A stretch of 64,000 bases of DNA from Paracoccaceae bacterium (GTDB lineage Bacteria > Pseudomonadota > Alphaproteobacteria > Rhodobacterales > Rhodobacteraceae): positions 2,218,136 to 2,282,135 of the forward strand of contig JAWPMR010000001.1 in assembly GCA_033344815.1 (NCBI GenBank), read 5' to 3'. Under the pieces are notes generated by a model. That model worked only from the letters and a program-made list of their open reading frames with translations. It did not search any database and was not told the origin of the DNA. The position numbers and the translations under genes were made by a program. Shown here in pieces: positions 45,516 to 54,360 of this stretch (the stretch's first letter is position 1; each line of letters starts with the position of its first letter).

Positions 45516-45983
45516 TCAGTTGACCGACTTGGCGTCGACAACGTCTTTTTCAATCTGCTTGGCGGAAGAGATCGAAATCTGACGGGGTTTAAGTGCTTCC
45601 GGCACTTCGCGCGCCAAATCAATGTTCAACATACCGTCAACATGTGCCGCGCCGGTTACGTGGACGTGATCTGCGAGGTGGAACCTGCGCTCGAACGCGC
45701 GCGTGGCGATACCGCGATGCAAATAGTTGCGCGCAGTATCCTCGTCGGCTTTTCGGGCCGATACAATCAGCGCGTTTTCACGGGTTTCAACGGAAAGGTC
45801 CGCGTCAGAAAATCCTGCCACAGCAATTGAGATCCGGTAAGCATCATCTTCGAGCTTTTCAATATTGTACGGCGGGTATGAGGGCTGCGTCTCCTCCGTT
45901 GTCAAGACGCGGTCCATCAGGTTGGCGATTTGATCAAAACCGACCGTTGCGCGGTAAAGTGGTGCAAAATCATAAGTACGCAT
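45516..45983 (-). CDS. Hsp20/alpha-crystallin small heat-shock protein (IbpA-like)
   Basis: A 155-residue ATP-independent holdase that protects unfolding proteins. The start MRTYDFAPLYRATVGFDQIA and NLMDRVL are IbpA-type, then YPPYNIEKLEDDAYRISIAV, AGFSDADLSVETRENALIV and the alpha-crystallin core ending YLHRGIATRAFERRFHLAD. The short C-terminal extension follows, including RQISI as the I-x-I oligomerisation motif. ATG at 45983 has AGAGGATAA upstream; an extended frame begins 30 codons earlier but lacks similarity. No ROSE-type hairpin was confidently identified upstream. Confidence 0.95.
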   Translation of the reverse strand: MRTYDFAPLYRATVGFDQIANLMDRVLTTEETQPSYPPYNIEKLEDDAYRISIAVAGFSDADLSVETRENALIVSARKADEDTARNYLHRGIATRAFERRFHLADHVHVTGAAHVDGMLNIDLAREVPEALKPRQISISSAKQIEKDVVDAKSVN

Positions 45984-46110
45984 AGTGTTATCCTCTTTTT
46001 GAGCGATTACGCGCCAGTGGCTCCTGTTGGACGCACACCGACAATGGTTGTTGCCAAAGCCCTGAACAGGCACTTCGGCTACTCATAATTTGGGGATGGT
46101 TTTTAGGCTT

Positions 46111-46947
46111 TCAAGACCCCTCGGCGAGAACAAATTGCGCGCCACTTTCGGACACAATACTACGACGGTCATCGCCCGAGAGAATAGCGCCTGCGTCAGC
46201 GACGGGCCTGTCAGAGTTCGCACGCATCTGCGCTTTCAGGTCCTCAACCAGCTTGGGCAGGATCATCCCATATGTAGTTTTCTTGCCTCGGAACAATCCA
46301 ACACTGGACACCAAGGACACGATTTGACCACCCTCACCTGCTTGACTGAAAACCGGCGCTCCGGAAGAGCCGAACGTAGCCTCGCAATCCATCAGAATGA
46401 CGTTTTTATATCCATCAAACACCTCGCATCCACTTTCGTGCGAAAGAGATTCCGCGCGCCCTAGGCCATATGAAACAACATTTACGGGCCCGTCGGTGTG
46501 TGTAGAAGAACGGACGGAAAATGGATTCAGAACATGTGTTGGAATAGGTTTGGCAAGGCGCAAGAGCGCCACATCATGACCTACACTTTGGGCCGTGGGA
46601 CCAACGCGGACGTCATATCCGGGATGAACTTCGACCTGCGCCACTTGACTTTCGGCGACGGCCACCCCGCGGTGAAGACCAGCACGGAATTTCAGGCCCG
46701 CAGGTTTTATCAATCGTTTTGTTCTGGATGAGTAAACACAGTGCGCCGCTGTCAAAACGAGATCAGGTGCAATGAGCGTCGCTGTGCAGAATCCTGACAT
46801 TGCGGCGTCCAACCTCCCGACTGCGCGCCACGCCTCTGGGTTGTCAGTGTCACCGAGACTCACGAGCGTTGCATTGTCCTGCGCCAAAGCACCGGCAGGC
46901 AAAGACATCATAAAAGCGACCACCAACGGACCCAGAAAACGTTTCAT
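46111..46947 (-). CDS. Trypsin-like serine protease, secreted (second of a tandem pair)
   Basis: A 278-residue S1-family protein with signal peptide (FLGPLVVAFMMSLPAGALA). The triad is in order: His in TAAHC, Asp in GHDVALLRL, Ser in FGSSGAPVF. The active-site loop has SSGAP in place of the usual GDSGGP, so the oxyanion region differs from digestive trypsins but is common in bacterial trypsin-like proteins. The start at 46947 overlaps the upstream paralogue stop by 4 bases (ATGA), so the two are coupled. A C-terminal tail of about 40 residues follows the core. Substrate unknown. Confidence 0.88.
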   Translation of the reverse strand: MKRFLGPLVVAFMMSLPAGALAQDNATLVSLGDTDNPEAWRAVGRLDAAMSGFCTATLIAPDLVLTAAHCVYSSRTKRLIKPAGLKFRAGLHRGVAVAESQVAQVEVHPGYDVRVGPTAQSVGHDVALLRLAKPIPTHVLNPFSVRSSTHTDGPVNVVSYGLGRAESLSHESGCEVFDGYKNVILMDCEATFGSSGAPVFSQAGEGGQIVSLVSSVGLFRGKKTTYGMILPKLVEDLKAQMRANSDRPVADAGAILSGDDRRSIVSESGAQFVLAEGS

Positions 46948-47771
46948 TGCATCACCTCCGGCTTTACGAATTTGGCACCGCTGGTCATGCGCCCTTGACC
47001 GACAGCGATCCGTGGTGCGATTGGCGGTGTGGTTTGATAAACACCCCTGCCCGAGACCAACTCTGCGCGCAGCAAAGACAAGGGCGCCGCCAAGGCGGTG
47101 CCCAAGGAGACATTTGCGCCCTCGATCTCTGCTTTGGCCGACACCACGGAAACGATCTGTGCCCTGCCATTGAAAAATTCGAAAATGGGTGCGCCGGAAG
47201 ACCCGAAATCCACCTCGCAGGACGTCACCAACACGCCCTGCCGCACCGTCAGAACAGTACACATTTCTTGAAGGGATGGGGCTTCGGAACGATCGTGCGC
47301 GTAGCTGACGACGCCGACATGCGCGCCAATTGCAGGACGCGCCGCAGTCGCAAAAGGCTTGATTGTCGTATTGCGGATCGGGCGCGCAAGTTCAAGAAGC
47401 GCGACATCATTTTCCACTCGCGACGACGAAACCTTTTGTGAATAATCGTAGTCGGGATGCACCACTGCGCGGCGCACATTGCGATAAGCAGACGCGCGAC
47501 CGTGCCGCCAACCGGCGCGAAATTCTATGATTTCAGGATTGAGCGGCTCACCGGAGGCTTTATCGAACAAACAATGCGCCGCAGTGAGGACCAAGTTGGG
47601 GCTGATCAATGATCCGGTGCAAAATCCTTTGCCACCAATATCCAACCGTCCCACGGCCTCCCAAGCACGCGCGTCAAAACCATTTTCCAGCGATTGCAGG
47701 CCGCGGTCTTGGGCGAACGCACCTGTTGTCGCGCCCACAACGAGCGCGGCTGAAACCAACCACTGGATCAT
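46944..47771 (-). CDS. Trypsin-like serine protease, secreted (first of a tandem pair)
   Basis: A 275-residue S1-family protein, paralogous to its downstream neighbour: both share the VGRLD ... GFCTxxLIxPxLVLTAAHC start. His (TAAHC), Asp (ENDVALLEL) and Ser (FGSSGAPIF) are all present. Signal peptide: WLVSAALVVGATTGAFA. ATG at 47771 has AAGGAA at 6 bases; a GTG at 47789 with AAGGGA is the alternative. It may process envelope proteins. There is no clear link with the CIS except distance, and no inhibitor or anchor domain is seen. Confidence 0.88.
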   Translation of the reverse strand: MIQWLVSAALVVGATTGAFAQDRGLQSLENGFDARAWEAVGRLDIGGKGFCTGSLISPNLVLTAAHCLFDKASGEPLNPEIIEFRAGWRHGRASAYRNVRRAVVHPDYDYSQKVSSSRVENDVALLELARPIRNTTIKPFATAARPAIGAHVGVVSYAHDRSEAPSLQEMCTVLTVRQGVLVTSCEVDFGSSGAPIFEFFNGRAQIVSVVSAKAEIEGANVSLGTALAAPLSLLRAELVSGRGVYQTTPPIAPRIAVGQGRMTSGAKFVKPEVMQ

Positions 47772-47880
47772 CTTGAATTCCTTCGTCACTGATCCCTTGA
47801 CGTTAAGGATCAGTTACGGCGGAAATGCGGCGCTCCCGGGGCCAATGATGGCGATTGTTTACCGTTTGTTTGTCTTTGGG

Positions 47881-49203
47881 TTAGCGCAGAATTGGGATTT
47901 CAGACCCAGGGTTGAAATCTTCCATCAGGGCGGGAGGCTTCGGACCGCCGGTGGCCCAATCCAGCAATTCAACCGTGTGCACGATCGGTAGTTCTGTACC
48001 GGATCCGATCTGCATCATGCACCCGATATTACCGGCGGCGATCACGTCGGGGTTCTTTGCCTCAAGTGTTCGGATCTTGCGATCCTTCAGTTTCTTGGAA
48101 ATTTCTGGCTGCATCAGATTGTATGTCCCGGCAGACCCGCAGCATAGGTGTGGATCAGATGGTTCGACAATTGTATACCCTGCGCGCTTCAATAAATCCT
48201 TGGGATAAGTCTTGATCTGCTGGCCATGTTGCAATGAACAGGCAGCATGATAGGCGACCACTGTATTTTGATCCACGCCTTCCGGCAATTCCAGTTGGAT
48301 CAGCACTTCCGAGACATCCATCGCAATTTCGGAAACCCGTTTTGCATCTGCGGCCAGCGGTTCGTTGCGGAACATATGCCCGTAGTCCTTGACCGTCGTG
48401 CCACAGCCGCTGGTGTTGATCACGATGGCATCCAACCCGTCTCCATCCATCTCACGCGCCCAGGCCTCAATGTTTTTGGCTGCTGTGGTATGGCTTTCGC
48501 TGGTCTTGCCCATGTGATGCGTCAGTGCACCGCAACACCCGGCTCCTTCTGCCACAACCACTTCGCATCCCAAGCGCGTCAGCAACCGGATGGTGGCATC
48601 GTTGATATCCGTATTGAGAGCACGCTGCGCGCATCCCGTCATCAATGCCACGCGTTTTTTACGTGGCGCTTGGGACGCAAAGGTCTGTGGATCATCATTG
48701 CGGCTGACCGGCGGAATTTTCTTCGGTGCCATCTCAAGCATCGCCCGCAGACGCGCATCTGGCATGAACCGCGCGAACGGCCGCCCGAGTTTAGCCCCCA
48801 CAAGGGCCAGCCTGAACCGCATCGGATAAGGTAGGATCAACGCCAATACCCACCGCAACGCCCTGTCGCTCAGCGGTCTTTTGTAGCGTTCTTCGATGTA
48901 TTCGCGCGCGTGATCGACAAGATGCATATAGTGCACACCTGAAGGGCAGGTGGTCATACAGGCGAGACAGCTCAGGCATCGATCGATGTGTTTGACGGTC
49001 TTCTCATCCGGATCGCGGTCGTTTTCCAACATATCCTTGATCAGATAGATACGACCTCGAGGGCTATCGAGTTCATCGCCCAACACCTGATAGGTCGGGC
49101 AGGTCGCCGTGCAGAAACCGCAATGTACGCAGGTCCGCAGGATTTCATTGCTGCGCTCAATGCCGGGGTCTTTAAGCTGCTCTGGGGAAAACGTCGTTTG
49201 CAT
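47881..49203 (-). CDS. glcF: Glycolate oxidase iron-sulfur subunit GlcF
   Basis: A 440-residue subunit carrying two 4Fe-4S clusters that pass electrons from GlcD/GlcE, oxidising glycolate to glyoxylate. Cluster motifs are CVHCGFCTATCPT near residue 26 and CLSCLACMTTCPSG near 77. The two CCG domains are visible as GAGCCGALTHHMG and HLCCGSAGTYNLMQPE. It is the last gene of the glcD-glcE-small ORF-glcF unit and separated from the small ORF by 11 bases. Confidence 0.95.
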   Translation of the reverse strand: MQTTFSPEQLKDPGIERSNEILRTCVHCGFCTATCPTYQVLGDELDSPRGRIYLIKDMLENDRDPDEKTVKHIDRCLSCLACMTTCPSGVHYMHLVDHAREYIEERYKRPLSDRALRWVLALILPYPMRFRLALVGAKLGRPFARFMPDARLRAMLEMAPKKIPPVSRNDDPQTFASQAPRKKRVALMTGCAQRALNTDINDATIRLLTRLGCEVVVAEGAGCCGALTHHMGKTSESHTTAAKNIEAWAREMDGDGLDAIVINTSGCGTTVKDYGHMFRNEPLAADAKRVSEIAMDVSEVLIQLELPEGVDQNTVVAYHAACSLQHGQQIKTYPKDLLKRAGYTIVEPSDPHLCCGSAGTYNLMQPEISKKLKDRKIRTLEAKNPDVIAAGNIGCMMQIGSGTELPIVHTVELLDWATGGPKPPALMEDFNPGSEIPILR

Positions 49204-49214
49204 ATCGGTCAGGC

Positions 49215-49361
49215 CTAATAAATTGAAAGCAGGGTGGCTGCTAAGAACAGAGGTGTGGAAGCCAAAGCCACTATTGCGACAATCGCGTGCGGACCATTGC
49301 GCGTCGCACTGGTGGCCATGGCCCTTTTCGAAGTCGCCGATCCATTAATCAAAAGCTGCAT
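49215..49361 (-). CDS. Possible 48-residue membrane protein between glcE and glcF
   Basis: ATG at 49361 lies one base after the glcE stop (TGACATG), so translation could be coupled. The product begins MQLLINGSATSKRAMATSAT and ends in one predicted membrane helix (IVAIVALASTPLFLAATLL). The stop is 11 bases before glcF. It fills an otherwise empty gap of about 160 bases in a tight operon. I do not recognise the family; it could be a chance frame. Confidence 0.5.
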   Translation of the reverse strand: MQLLINGSATSKRAMATSATRNGPHAIVAIVALASTPLFLAATLLSIY

Positions 49362-49362
49362 G

Positions 49363-50490
49363 TCAAACTCCTGCCATCAATCCGGCATTCAAGATGCCGC
49401 GTGGGTCAAACCGGGCCCGCAAGCCAGAAGTGATCTTGGCGACGCCTGGCGCTTCGGGGTGAAACACTGGCAATGTTGCTCGCGCCTGCTCGGATGCTTT
49501 GACCAACGTCGCGTGCCCATCAAAAACGCCAAGTTTGGCGCGCAAATTCTCGCCTTGAGGCATTCGAACCCAGACTAGCCCACCGGCCCAATCGAAATAC
49601 CAATCCGGAGCACCCGAGCGCGCCATAAGCGCCGGCGCGTCCGAGGGTTTGCAAGAGACACGCCAGATGTCTTCTGGCGCGTCTTTCCAGAGTTCTGCGT
49701 CGCGTACGCTGCGCCACACCTGCTCTGTCATTGCGGCATCTCCGACAGTCATGTCCTTGCAAATGGGCGCAAGCAGGTCTTTGAGGCGATCAAGACGATA
49801 GGCGACCGAGGACTCGAACCCTTCAACACGCAGCACCGTCACCAGCCCGTCATCCACAAGCTTGGCGCAATGTGCAGCGCCGCTGACCTCATAGGGCGAC
49901 CCCATGGCCGCAGACATGGCGCGCACGGCCTCATGGTCATCCAGTCCGCGTAACACAAGCGTGCCTTGCGTCTCTGGAGTGGGCAACACTTTCAACGCGA
50001 CCTCGGTCAAAACGCCAAGCGTCCCAAATGCGCCGCTCATCAACTTGACCAAATCGTACCCCGTCACGTTCTTCATAACGCGCCCGCCGTTTTTCACAAC
50101 GTTCCCGGCCCCATCCACATAGCGCACACCCAGAGCGTAATCGCGCGCGGCACCTCCCTGGATACGACGCGGACCGCTAATGTTACCAGCGATCACACCA
50201 CCAATCGTGGGCTCACCAGACGTGCCGAGCAATGTACGATGATCCATCGGTTCAAAAGCCAAACGCTGGTTTTCCGCCGAGAGCGCCGTGGTGATTTCCC
50301 TGATCGGCGTGCCCGCTTGAGCGACAATTGTCAAAGCACCGGGTTCGTAGAGAGATATCCCAGAAAGCCCGCCAACGGACAAAACATCACCGGCAATGTT
50401 CATGCCACGCGTACCGCCGCCTTGGATTGCCAATGGCCCTTTGGCTGCCTTGATGGTGTCGGCCAGAGCCGCTTCGCTTTCAGGTTTCAT
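49363..50490 (-). CDS. glcE: Glycolate oxidase FAD-binding subunit GlcE
   Basis: A 375-residue FAD-binding subunit. The flavin fold is visible in AIQGGGTRGMNIAGDVLSVG, VAQAGTPIREITTALSAENQ, GGVIAGNISGPRRIQGGAAR and VMKNVTGYDLVKLMSGAFGT, then LGVLTEVALKVLP. It forms the glycolate dehydrogenase with GlcD and GlcF. The gene starts 42 bases after the glcD stop. Confidence 0.95.
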   Translation of the reverse strand: MKPESEAALADTIKAAKGPLAIQGGGTRGMNIAGDVLSVGGLSGISLYEPGALTIVAQAGTPIREITTALSAENQRLAFEPMDHRTLLGTSGEPTIGGVIAGNISGPRRIQGGAARDYALGVRYVDGAGNVVKNGGRVMKNVTGYDLVKLMSGAFGTLGVLTEVALKVLPTPETQGTLVLRGLDDHEAVRAMSAAMGSPYEVSGAAHCAKLVDDGLVTVLRVEGFESSVAYRLDRLKDLLAPICKDMTVGDAAMTEQVWRSVRDAELWKDAPEDIWRVSCKPSDAPALMARSGAPDWYFDWAGGLVWVRMPQGENLRAKLGVFDGHATLVKASEQARATLPVFHPEAPGVAKITSGLRARFDPRGILNAGLMAGV

Positions 50491-50532
50491 GCGTGTCTCA
50501 TCTCAAAAAATATGGCCGCGGTGGGGCCGTGA

Positions 50533-51981
50533 TCATTCAGCGGCCAATGCGACAGACCGGCGTAGTTCAGACACAGCAAGTGGAAAGACCTTTGCCGGAT
50601 TGAGCAGCCATTGCGGATCAAAAACATCCTTGATCGCCATCTGCGCTTCCAGATCTTCGGGCGCGTATTGGTATGTCATCAGGTCGCGTTTTTCGATCCC
50701 GACACCATGTTCGCCTGTCAGGCACCCGCCCGCTTCGACGCACAGCTTCAAGACCTCAGCCCCAAATGCTTCGCACAGCTCCAGATCACCCGGTTTATTG
50801 GCGTCAAACAAGATCAGCGGATGCATATTGCCGTCACCCGCATGGAAGACATTGCCAACCTGCAGCCCGTATTCCTTGGACATTTCGCCAATTCGGCGCA
50901 GCACAAACGGTAGGGAGCTCACCGGGATGGTCCCGTCCAGACACATGTAATCATTGATCTGGCCAATCGCGCCGAACGCAGATTTGCGGCCCAACCAGAT
51001 CAGCGCACTTTCCTCGGCAGACTTGCTTTCACGCAGTTCAACCGGGTTATGGCGGCGCGCGATCTCCATGATCAGGGCCAATTGGTGATCAATCTCGGCG
51101 TCTGAGCCTTCGACCTCAACGATCAGCAAAGCTTCGCAAAGAGGATAACCCGCATGCGCGAAGTTTTCACACGTCTCAATGCACAATCGGTCCATGAATT
51201 CGATGGCAACGGGCAAAACACCCGCTTTGATAATGTCGCTGACGCAGGCCCCAGCGACCTCGCTGTCGTCAAAGCCCATCAAAACGGGTCGTGCGCCTTC
51301 TGGTTTGGCCAGAATACGCAATGTGGCCTCGGTGATGACGCCCAGCTGACCTTCAGAGCCGCAGACAAGACCGAGCAGGTCGAGCCCACCGCTGTCCATG
51401 TAACCGCCACCGATCTCAACCACTTCGCCGTCCATCATCACCATGGTCACGCCGAGTAGGTTATTTGTGGTCACGCCGTATTTCAGACAATGCGCCCCGC
51501 CAGAATTCATCGCGATGTTACCCGCGATAGCACAAGCCAGTTGGCTTGACGGATCTGGTGCATAGAAAAAACCGTTTTCCTCAACCGCGCCCGTCACGCT
51601 CAAATTAGTACGTCCGGTCTGAACCCGGATCAGGCGGTTGTCATAGTCTGTTTCAAGAACGTCACTCATGCGCGCCACACCCAAAATGACGCAATCCGCC
51701 GTCGGCAACGCACCACCGGCCAACGAGGTTCCCGACCCACGCGGCACAACGGGAACGCCTTCTTCGTGGCAAATACGCAAGATGTCGGAGACTTCCTGTG
51801 TGGTTGACGGCAAGACGGCAACCATCGGCGGACATTTATAGGCCGTTAGCGCGTCGCATTCATAGGCACGCGTCTCGGACTCTTCGTGAATAACTGCGTC
51901 ATTCGGCAAAACGGACTGCAAACGTCCCACGACCCGCGCTTTGCGGGCCAGTACGTCCTTGTCGGGAATCGGCATTTCCAT
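50533..51981 (-). CDS. glcD: Glycolate oxidase subunit GlcD (FAD-linked)
   Basis: A 482-residue FAD-linked oxidase that binds and oxidises glycolate. Seen are VPVVPRGSGTSLAGGALPTA, AIAGNIAMNSGGAHCLKYGV, CGSEGQLGVITEATLRIL, and near the end FHAGDGNMHPLILFD and GEHGVGIEKRDLM (active-site region). Several in-frame starts exist; ATG at 51981 is chosen because GGAGG lies 7 bases upstream. Earlier starts would overlap the palindrome at 51996-52016. A D-lactate dehydrogenase alternative is disfavoured by the glcE and glcF neighbours. Confidence 0.95.
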   Translation of the reverse strand: MEMPIPDKDVLARKARVVGRLQSVLPNDAVIHEESETRAYECDALTAYKCPPMVAVLPSTTQEVSDILRICHEEGVPVVPRGSGTSLAGGALPTADCVILGVARMSDVLETDYDNRLIRVQTGRTNLSVTGAVEENGFFYAPDPSSQLACAIAGNIAMNSGGAHCLKYGVTTNNLLGVTMVMMDGEVVEIGGGYMDSGGLDLLGLVCGSEGQLGVITEATLRILAKPEGARPVLMGFDDSEVAGACVSDIIKAGVLPVAIEFMDRLCIETCENFAHAGYPLCEALLIVEVEGSDAEIDHQLALIMEIARRHNPVELRESKSAEESALIWLGRKSAFGAIGQINDYMCLDGTIPVSSLPFVLRRIGEMSKEYGLQVGNVFHAGDGNMHPLILFDANKPGDLELCEAFGAEVLKLCVEAGGCLTGEHGVGIEKRDLMTYQYAPEDLEAQMAIKDVFDPQWLLNPAKVFPLAVSELRRSVALAAE

Positions 51982-51995
51982 CGGCATTCCTCCAT

Positions 51996-52016
51996 TTGGT
52001 AAATTAATATTACCAA
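51996..52016. promoter_or_regulatory. Palindromic operator candidate between glcD and DUF599 genes
   Basis: TTGGTAA (51996-52002) and TTACCAA (52010-52016) are exact reverse complements around 7 bases, in the only 68 bases between divergent starts. The TTGGT/ACCAA ends recall half-sites of FadR-type GntR regulators such as GlcC or PdhR, but the spacing is wider than the PdhR site. No regulator gene lies beside it in the window. Confidence 0.5.
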
Positions 52017-52049
52017 TTTCACCCATTGGCAAGCTTTATTGGAGATGCG

Positions 52050-52754
52050 ATGCGTCTCCTCATGACATTACTCGACCGCATCACCCTGTTTCAAACGCTC
52101 GATTTTGTCGGGCTGGCCCTGCTGTTTACGCTGTGGATTGCGATCGGCTTCTGGGTTGAGCACCCCTCGGCCAAACACAAATCCACCTCTTTGATCATGG
52201 CCGGCTATCGGCAGGAATGGATGCGGCAAATGGTGACCCGCGAACCGCGCATCTTTGACGCGCATGTTCTGGGCACATTACGGCAAGGCACAGCATTCTT
52301 TGCCTCAACCTCGGTCATCGCCATCGGCGGAACACTGGCGGTGATCGGCAACGCAGAACGGCTCGCTGGCGTCGCTTCAGACATCACATTGATGGATCAC
52401 CCGACGATTGTCTGGGAATTGAAACTCATGGTTCTGGCGTTGTTCCTGACCAACGCGTTCCTAAAATTCGTATGGGCGAACCGGTTATTTGGCTATTGTT
52501 CCGTACTCATGGGCGCGGTACCCAATGATCCAAAGCATCCGGACGCATTTAAAGGCGCAGAAAAAGCCGCCCAGATCAACATCACAGGCGCAAGGAGTTT
52601 TAATCGCGGTCTCAGGTCACTTTACTTTGCACTCGCTGCTGCCGCATGGCTCGCTGGCCCACTTCCTTTGATCATTGCATCCCTTTTCACAGTGATTGTT
52701 ATATGGCGCAGAGAATTCGCCTCCGTCTCTCGCAAAATACTTTTGGCCTCTTAA
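52050..52754 (+). CDS. DUF599 family membrane protein
   Basis: A 234-residue protein with about four membrane helices: DFVGLALLFTLWIAIGFWV, FFASTSVIAIGGTLAVIGNA, WELKLMVLALFLTNAFLKFV and SLYFALAAAAWLAGPLPLII. Typical of DUF599 are QEWMRQMVTREPRIFDAHVL and FCSVLMGAVPND-like patterns (here YCSVLMGAVPND). Function unknown. ATG at 52050 follows GGAG. It is divergent from glcD and shares its regulatory gap. Confidence 0.88.
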   Translation: MRLLMTLLDRITLFQTLDFVGLALLFTLWIAIGFWVEHPSAKHKSTSLIMAGYRQEWMRQMVTREPRIFDAHVLGTLRQGTAFFASTSVIAIGGTLAVIGNAERLAGVASDITLMDHPTIVWELKLMVLALFLTNAFLKFVWANRLFGYCSVLMGAVPNDPKHPDAFKGAEKAAQINITGARSFNRGLRSLYFALAAAAWLAGPLPLIIASLFTVIVIWRREFASVSRKILLAS

Positions 52755-52791
52755 ATACCACGTGGGTCGCATTGCATTGGTTGGATTTGAA

Positions 52792-53142
52792 ATGAAGTAC
52801 ACAGTATTGGCTTTGCTTTTATCGGCGCTGCCCGCCCTGGCAGAACCCCCGCGCATAGATAACGTAAAGGCCAAAAAAACGGGCGACAGCTGGCGGTTTG
52901 ATGTCACAATTTCGCACCCGGATACGGGCTGGGATCACTATGCGGACGCCTGGCGCATTTTGGACATGCAAGGCAATCAGATCGCCATCCGTGAATTGGC
53001 GCACCCTCATGTACAGGAACAACCCTTTACGCGATCGCTGTCCGGTGTGCGTATCCCAGAGGGAACCACGCAAGTTCAGATTCAGGCGCGCGACCTTCCG
53101 GGTGGCTGGAACAGCACGACGACTGTGATAAACTTGCGGTAA
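52792..53142 (+). CDS. Small periplasmic protein of unknown function
   Basis: A 116-residue protein with a signal peptide (YTVLALLLSALPALA) and a beta-rich mature part: GDSWRFDVTISHPDTGWDHY, ADAWRILDMQGNQIAIRELA, HPHVQEQPFTRSLSG and IQARDLPGGWNSTTTV. I recall similar conserved hypothetical proteins in Rhodobacteraceae but no function. ATG at 52792 is used because the signal peptide starts there. It follows DUF599 by 37 bases and may be co-transcribed. Confidence 0.8.
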   Translation: MKYTVLALLLSALPALAEPPRIDNVKAKKTGDSWRFDVTISHPDTGWDHYADAWRILDMQGNQIAIRELAHPHVQEQPFTRSLSGVRIPEGTTQVQIQARDLPGGWNSTTTVINLR

Positions 53143-53232
53143 CTTGCGCCAGGCGTTGACGGCCAGACGTTTACTCTGCGCATCAACCTGACACCCGTGA
53201 CTATTTCGGAGGGAAGAAGTTGGAGAATACAG

Positions 53233-53778
53233 ATGAGATCTGAGCTCGAACGTCGCCTGCAAGAATATGATGGGGTTGCCGTTTCAATTTTGTCGGAAGC
53301 CAAGACGGCGTACAGATCCATACCCGGCTATTTTGAAGCCCTCTTGCGCCTCACGGGCGAGCCTCGCCAGCACACATCGGAAGCGGCAAGCTGGCTTATA
53401 AAAGCAGAAGCCGATGACGGGACGCAATTCGACATAGAATTCACTGATCAACTGTCGCAAGTATTGCATGACATTCATCCTTGGCAAGCGAAACTCCATA
53501 TATTGCAATCAATTGAGTCTTTTGAATTGGAAAGAGCACAAGCCCAGAGGTTTTTTGATTGGGCCACGTCGCTTGCAGATCATCCCCGGCCGTTTCTACG
53601 AGCATGGAGCCTGCACACCAGAGTGGTTATTGGATCGCAATTTGCGGATTTCCGGCATAAGGCCAAGATGGCCCTAACAGCCGCAGGAAGCGATTCCGCT
53701 GCATCAGTACGCGCCCGAGCCCGCAAGCTATCACAACAGTTTAGCGCTGGAAGGGGTGATAACAGTTTGCGCGACTGA
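53233..53778 (+). CDS. Helical repeat-like protein of unknown function
   Basis: A 181-residue soluble protein, mostly helical: MRSELERRLQEYDGVAVSIL, then FEALLRLTGEPRQHTSEAAS and WQAKLHILQSIESFELERAQ, followed by RPFLRAWSLHTRVVIGSQ and a basic C-terminal helix. The pattern is HEAT-like, but no family was recognised. ATG at 53233 follows GGAG; an upstream GTG at 53197 is possible. It stands in a quiet stretch between DUF599 and rlmH. Confidence 0.65.
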   Translation: MRSELERRLQEYDGVAVSILSEAKTAYRSIPGYFEALLRLTGEPRQHTSEAASWLIKAEADDGTQFDIEFTDQLSQVLHDIHPWQAKLHILQSIESFELERAQAQRFFDWATSLADHPRPFLRAWSLHTRVVIGSQFADFRHKAKMALTAAGSDSAASVRARARKLSQQFSAGRGDNSLRD

Positions 53779-53865
53779 ATTCGTGATGTTCGCCGTGAAG
53801 GAAAGAACCCATAGCCGACATCTATCCAGCGTTATAAACCCAGTTCCGCCCATTTCTTCCGGCCC

Positions 53866-54336
53866 TTAGTCACGGTGGTAAGGCCCGCCCGACAGGATGG
53901 ACGCTGCGCGGTAGAGTTGTTCAGCGAGCATTACGCGCACTAACATATGTGGCCAGACCATCTTGCCAAATGACAGAGAGAAATCCGCCTCGGCGCGTAG
54001 GTCCGGGGCGATGCCATCTGCACCTCCTATGAGGATCGCCAGATCGCGACGCCCAGCATCGCGCCATCTGGCCATGCGCGTGGCAAATTCGGGCGATGTT
54101 TCAAGCTTGCCACGTTCGTCCATGGTGACAATCAGCGCGCCCGCTGGGATTGCACGGCGCAATAGTTCTGCCTCCGCTCCCATGCCAGATGCTTTACGAT
54201 CATCCACCTCGACAACGCGCGCAGGCCCGAGGCTCAGTCCACGCCCGCTTCGATCAAAGCGCTTCAAATAGTCGTCAATGAGTTCCTTTTGCGGCCCCGC
54301 ACGCAAGCGTCCGACCGCAACAATATGCACGCGCAT
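53866..54336 (-). CDS. rlmH: 23S rRNA (pseudouridine1915-N3)-methyltransferase RlmH
   Basis: A 156-residue SPOUT-class methyltransferase that modifies helix 69 of 23S rRNA. Its trefoil-knot signature is [20 protein letters not shown] and the C-terminal [20 protein letters not shown], then GPYHRD, which is near-universal in RlmH. It lies 24 bases after rsfS; the rsfS-rlmH pair is widely conserved. Confidence 0.96.
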   Translation of the reverse strand: MRVHIVAVGRLRAGPQKELIDDYLKRFDRSGRGLSLGPARVVEVDDRKASGMGAEAELLRRAIPAGALIVTMDERGKLETSPEFATRMARWRDAGRRDLAILIGGADGIAPDLRAEADFSLSFGKMVWPHMLVRVMLAEQLYRAASILSGGPYHRD

Positions 54337-54360
54337 GATCAGGCCACCAACTCAGGTAAA

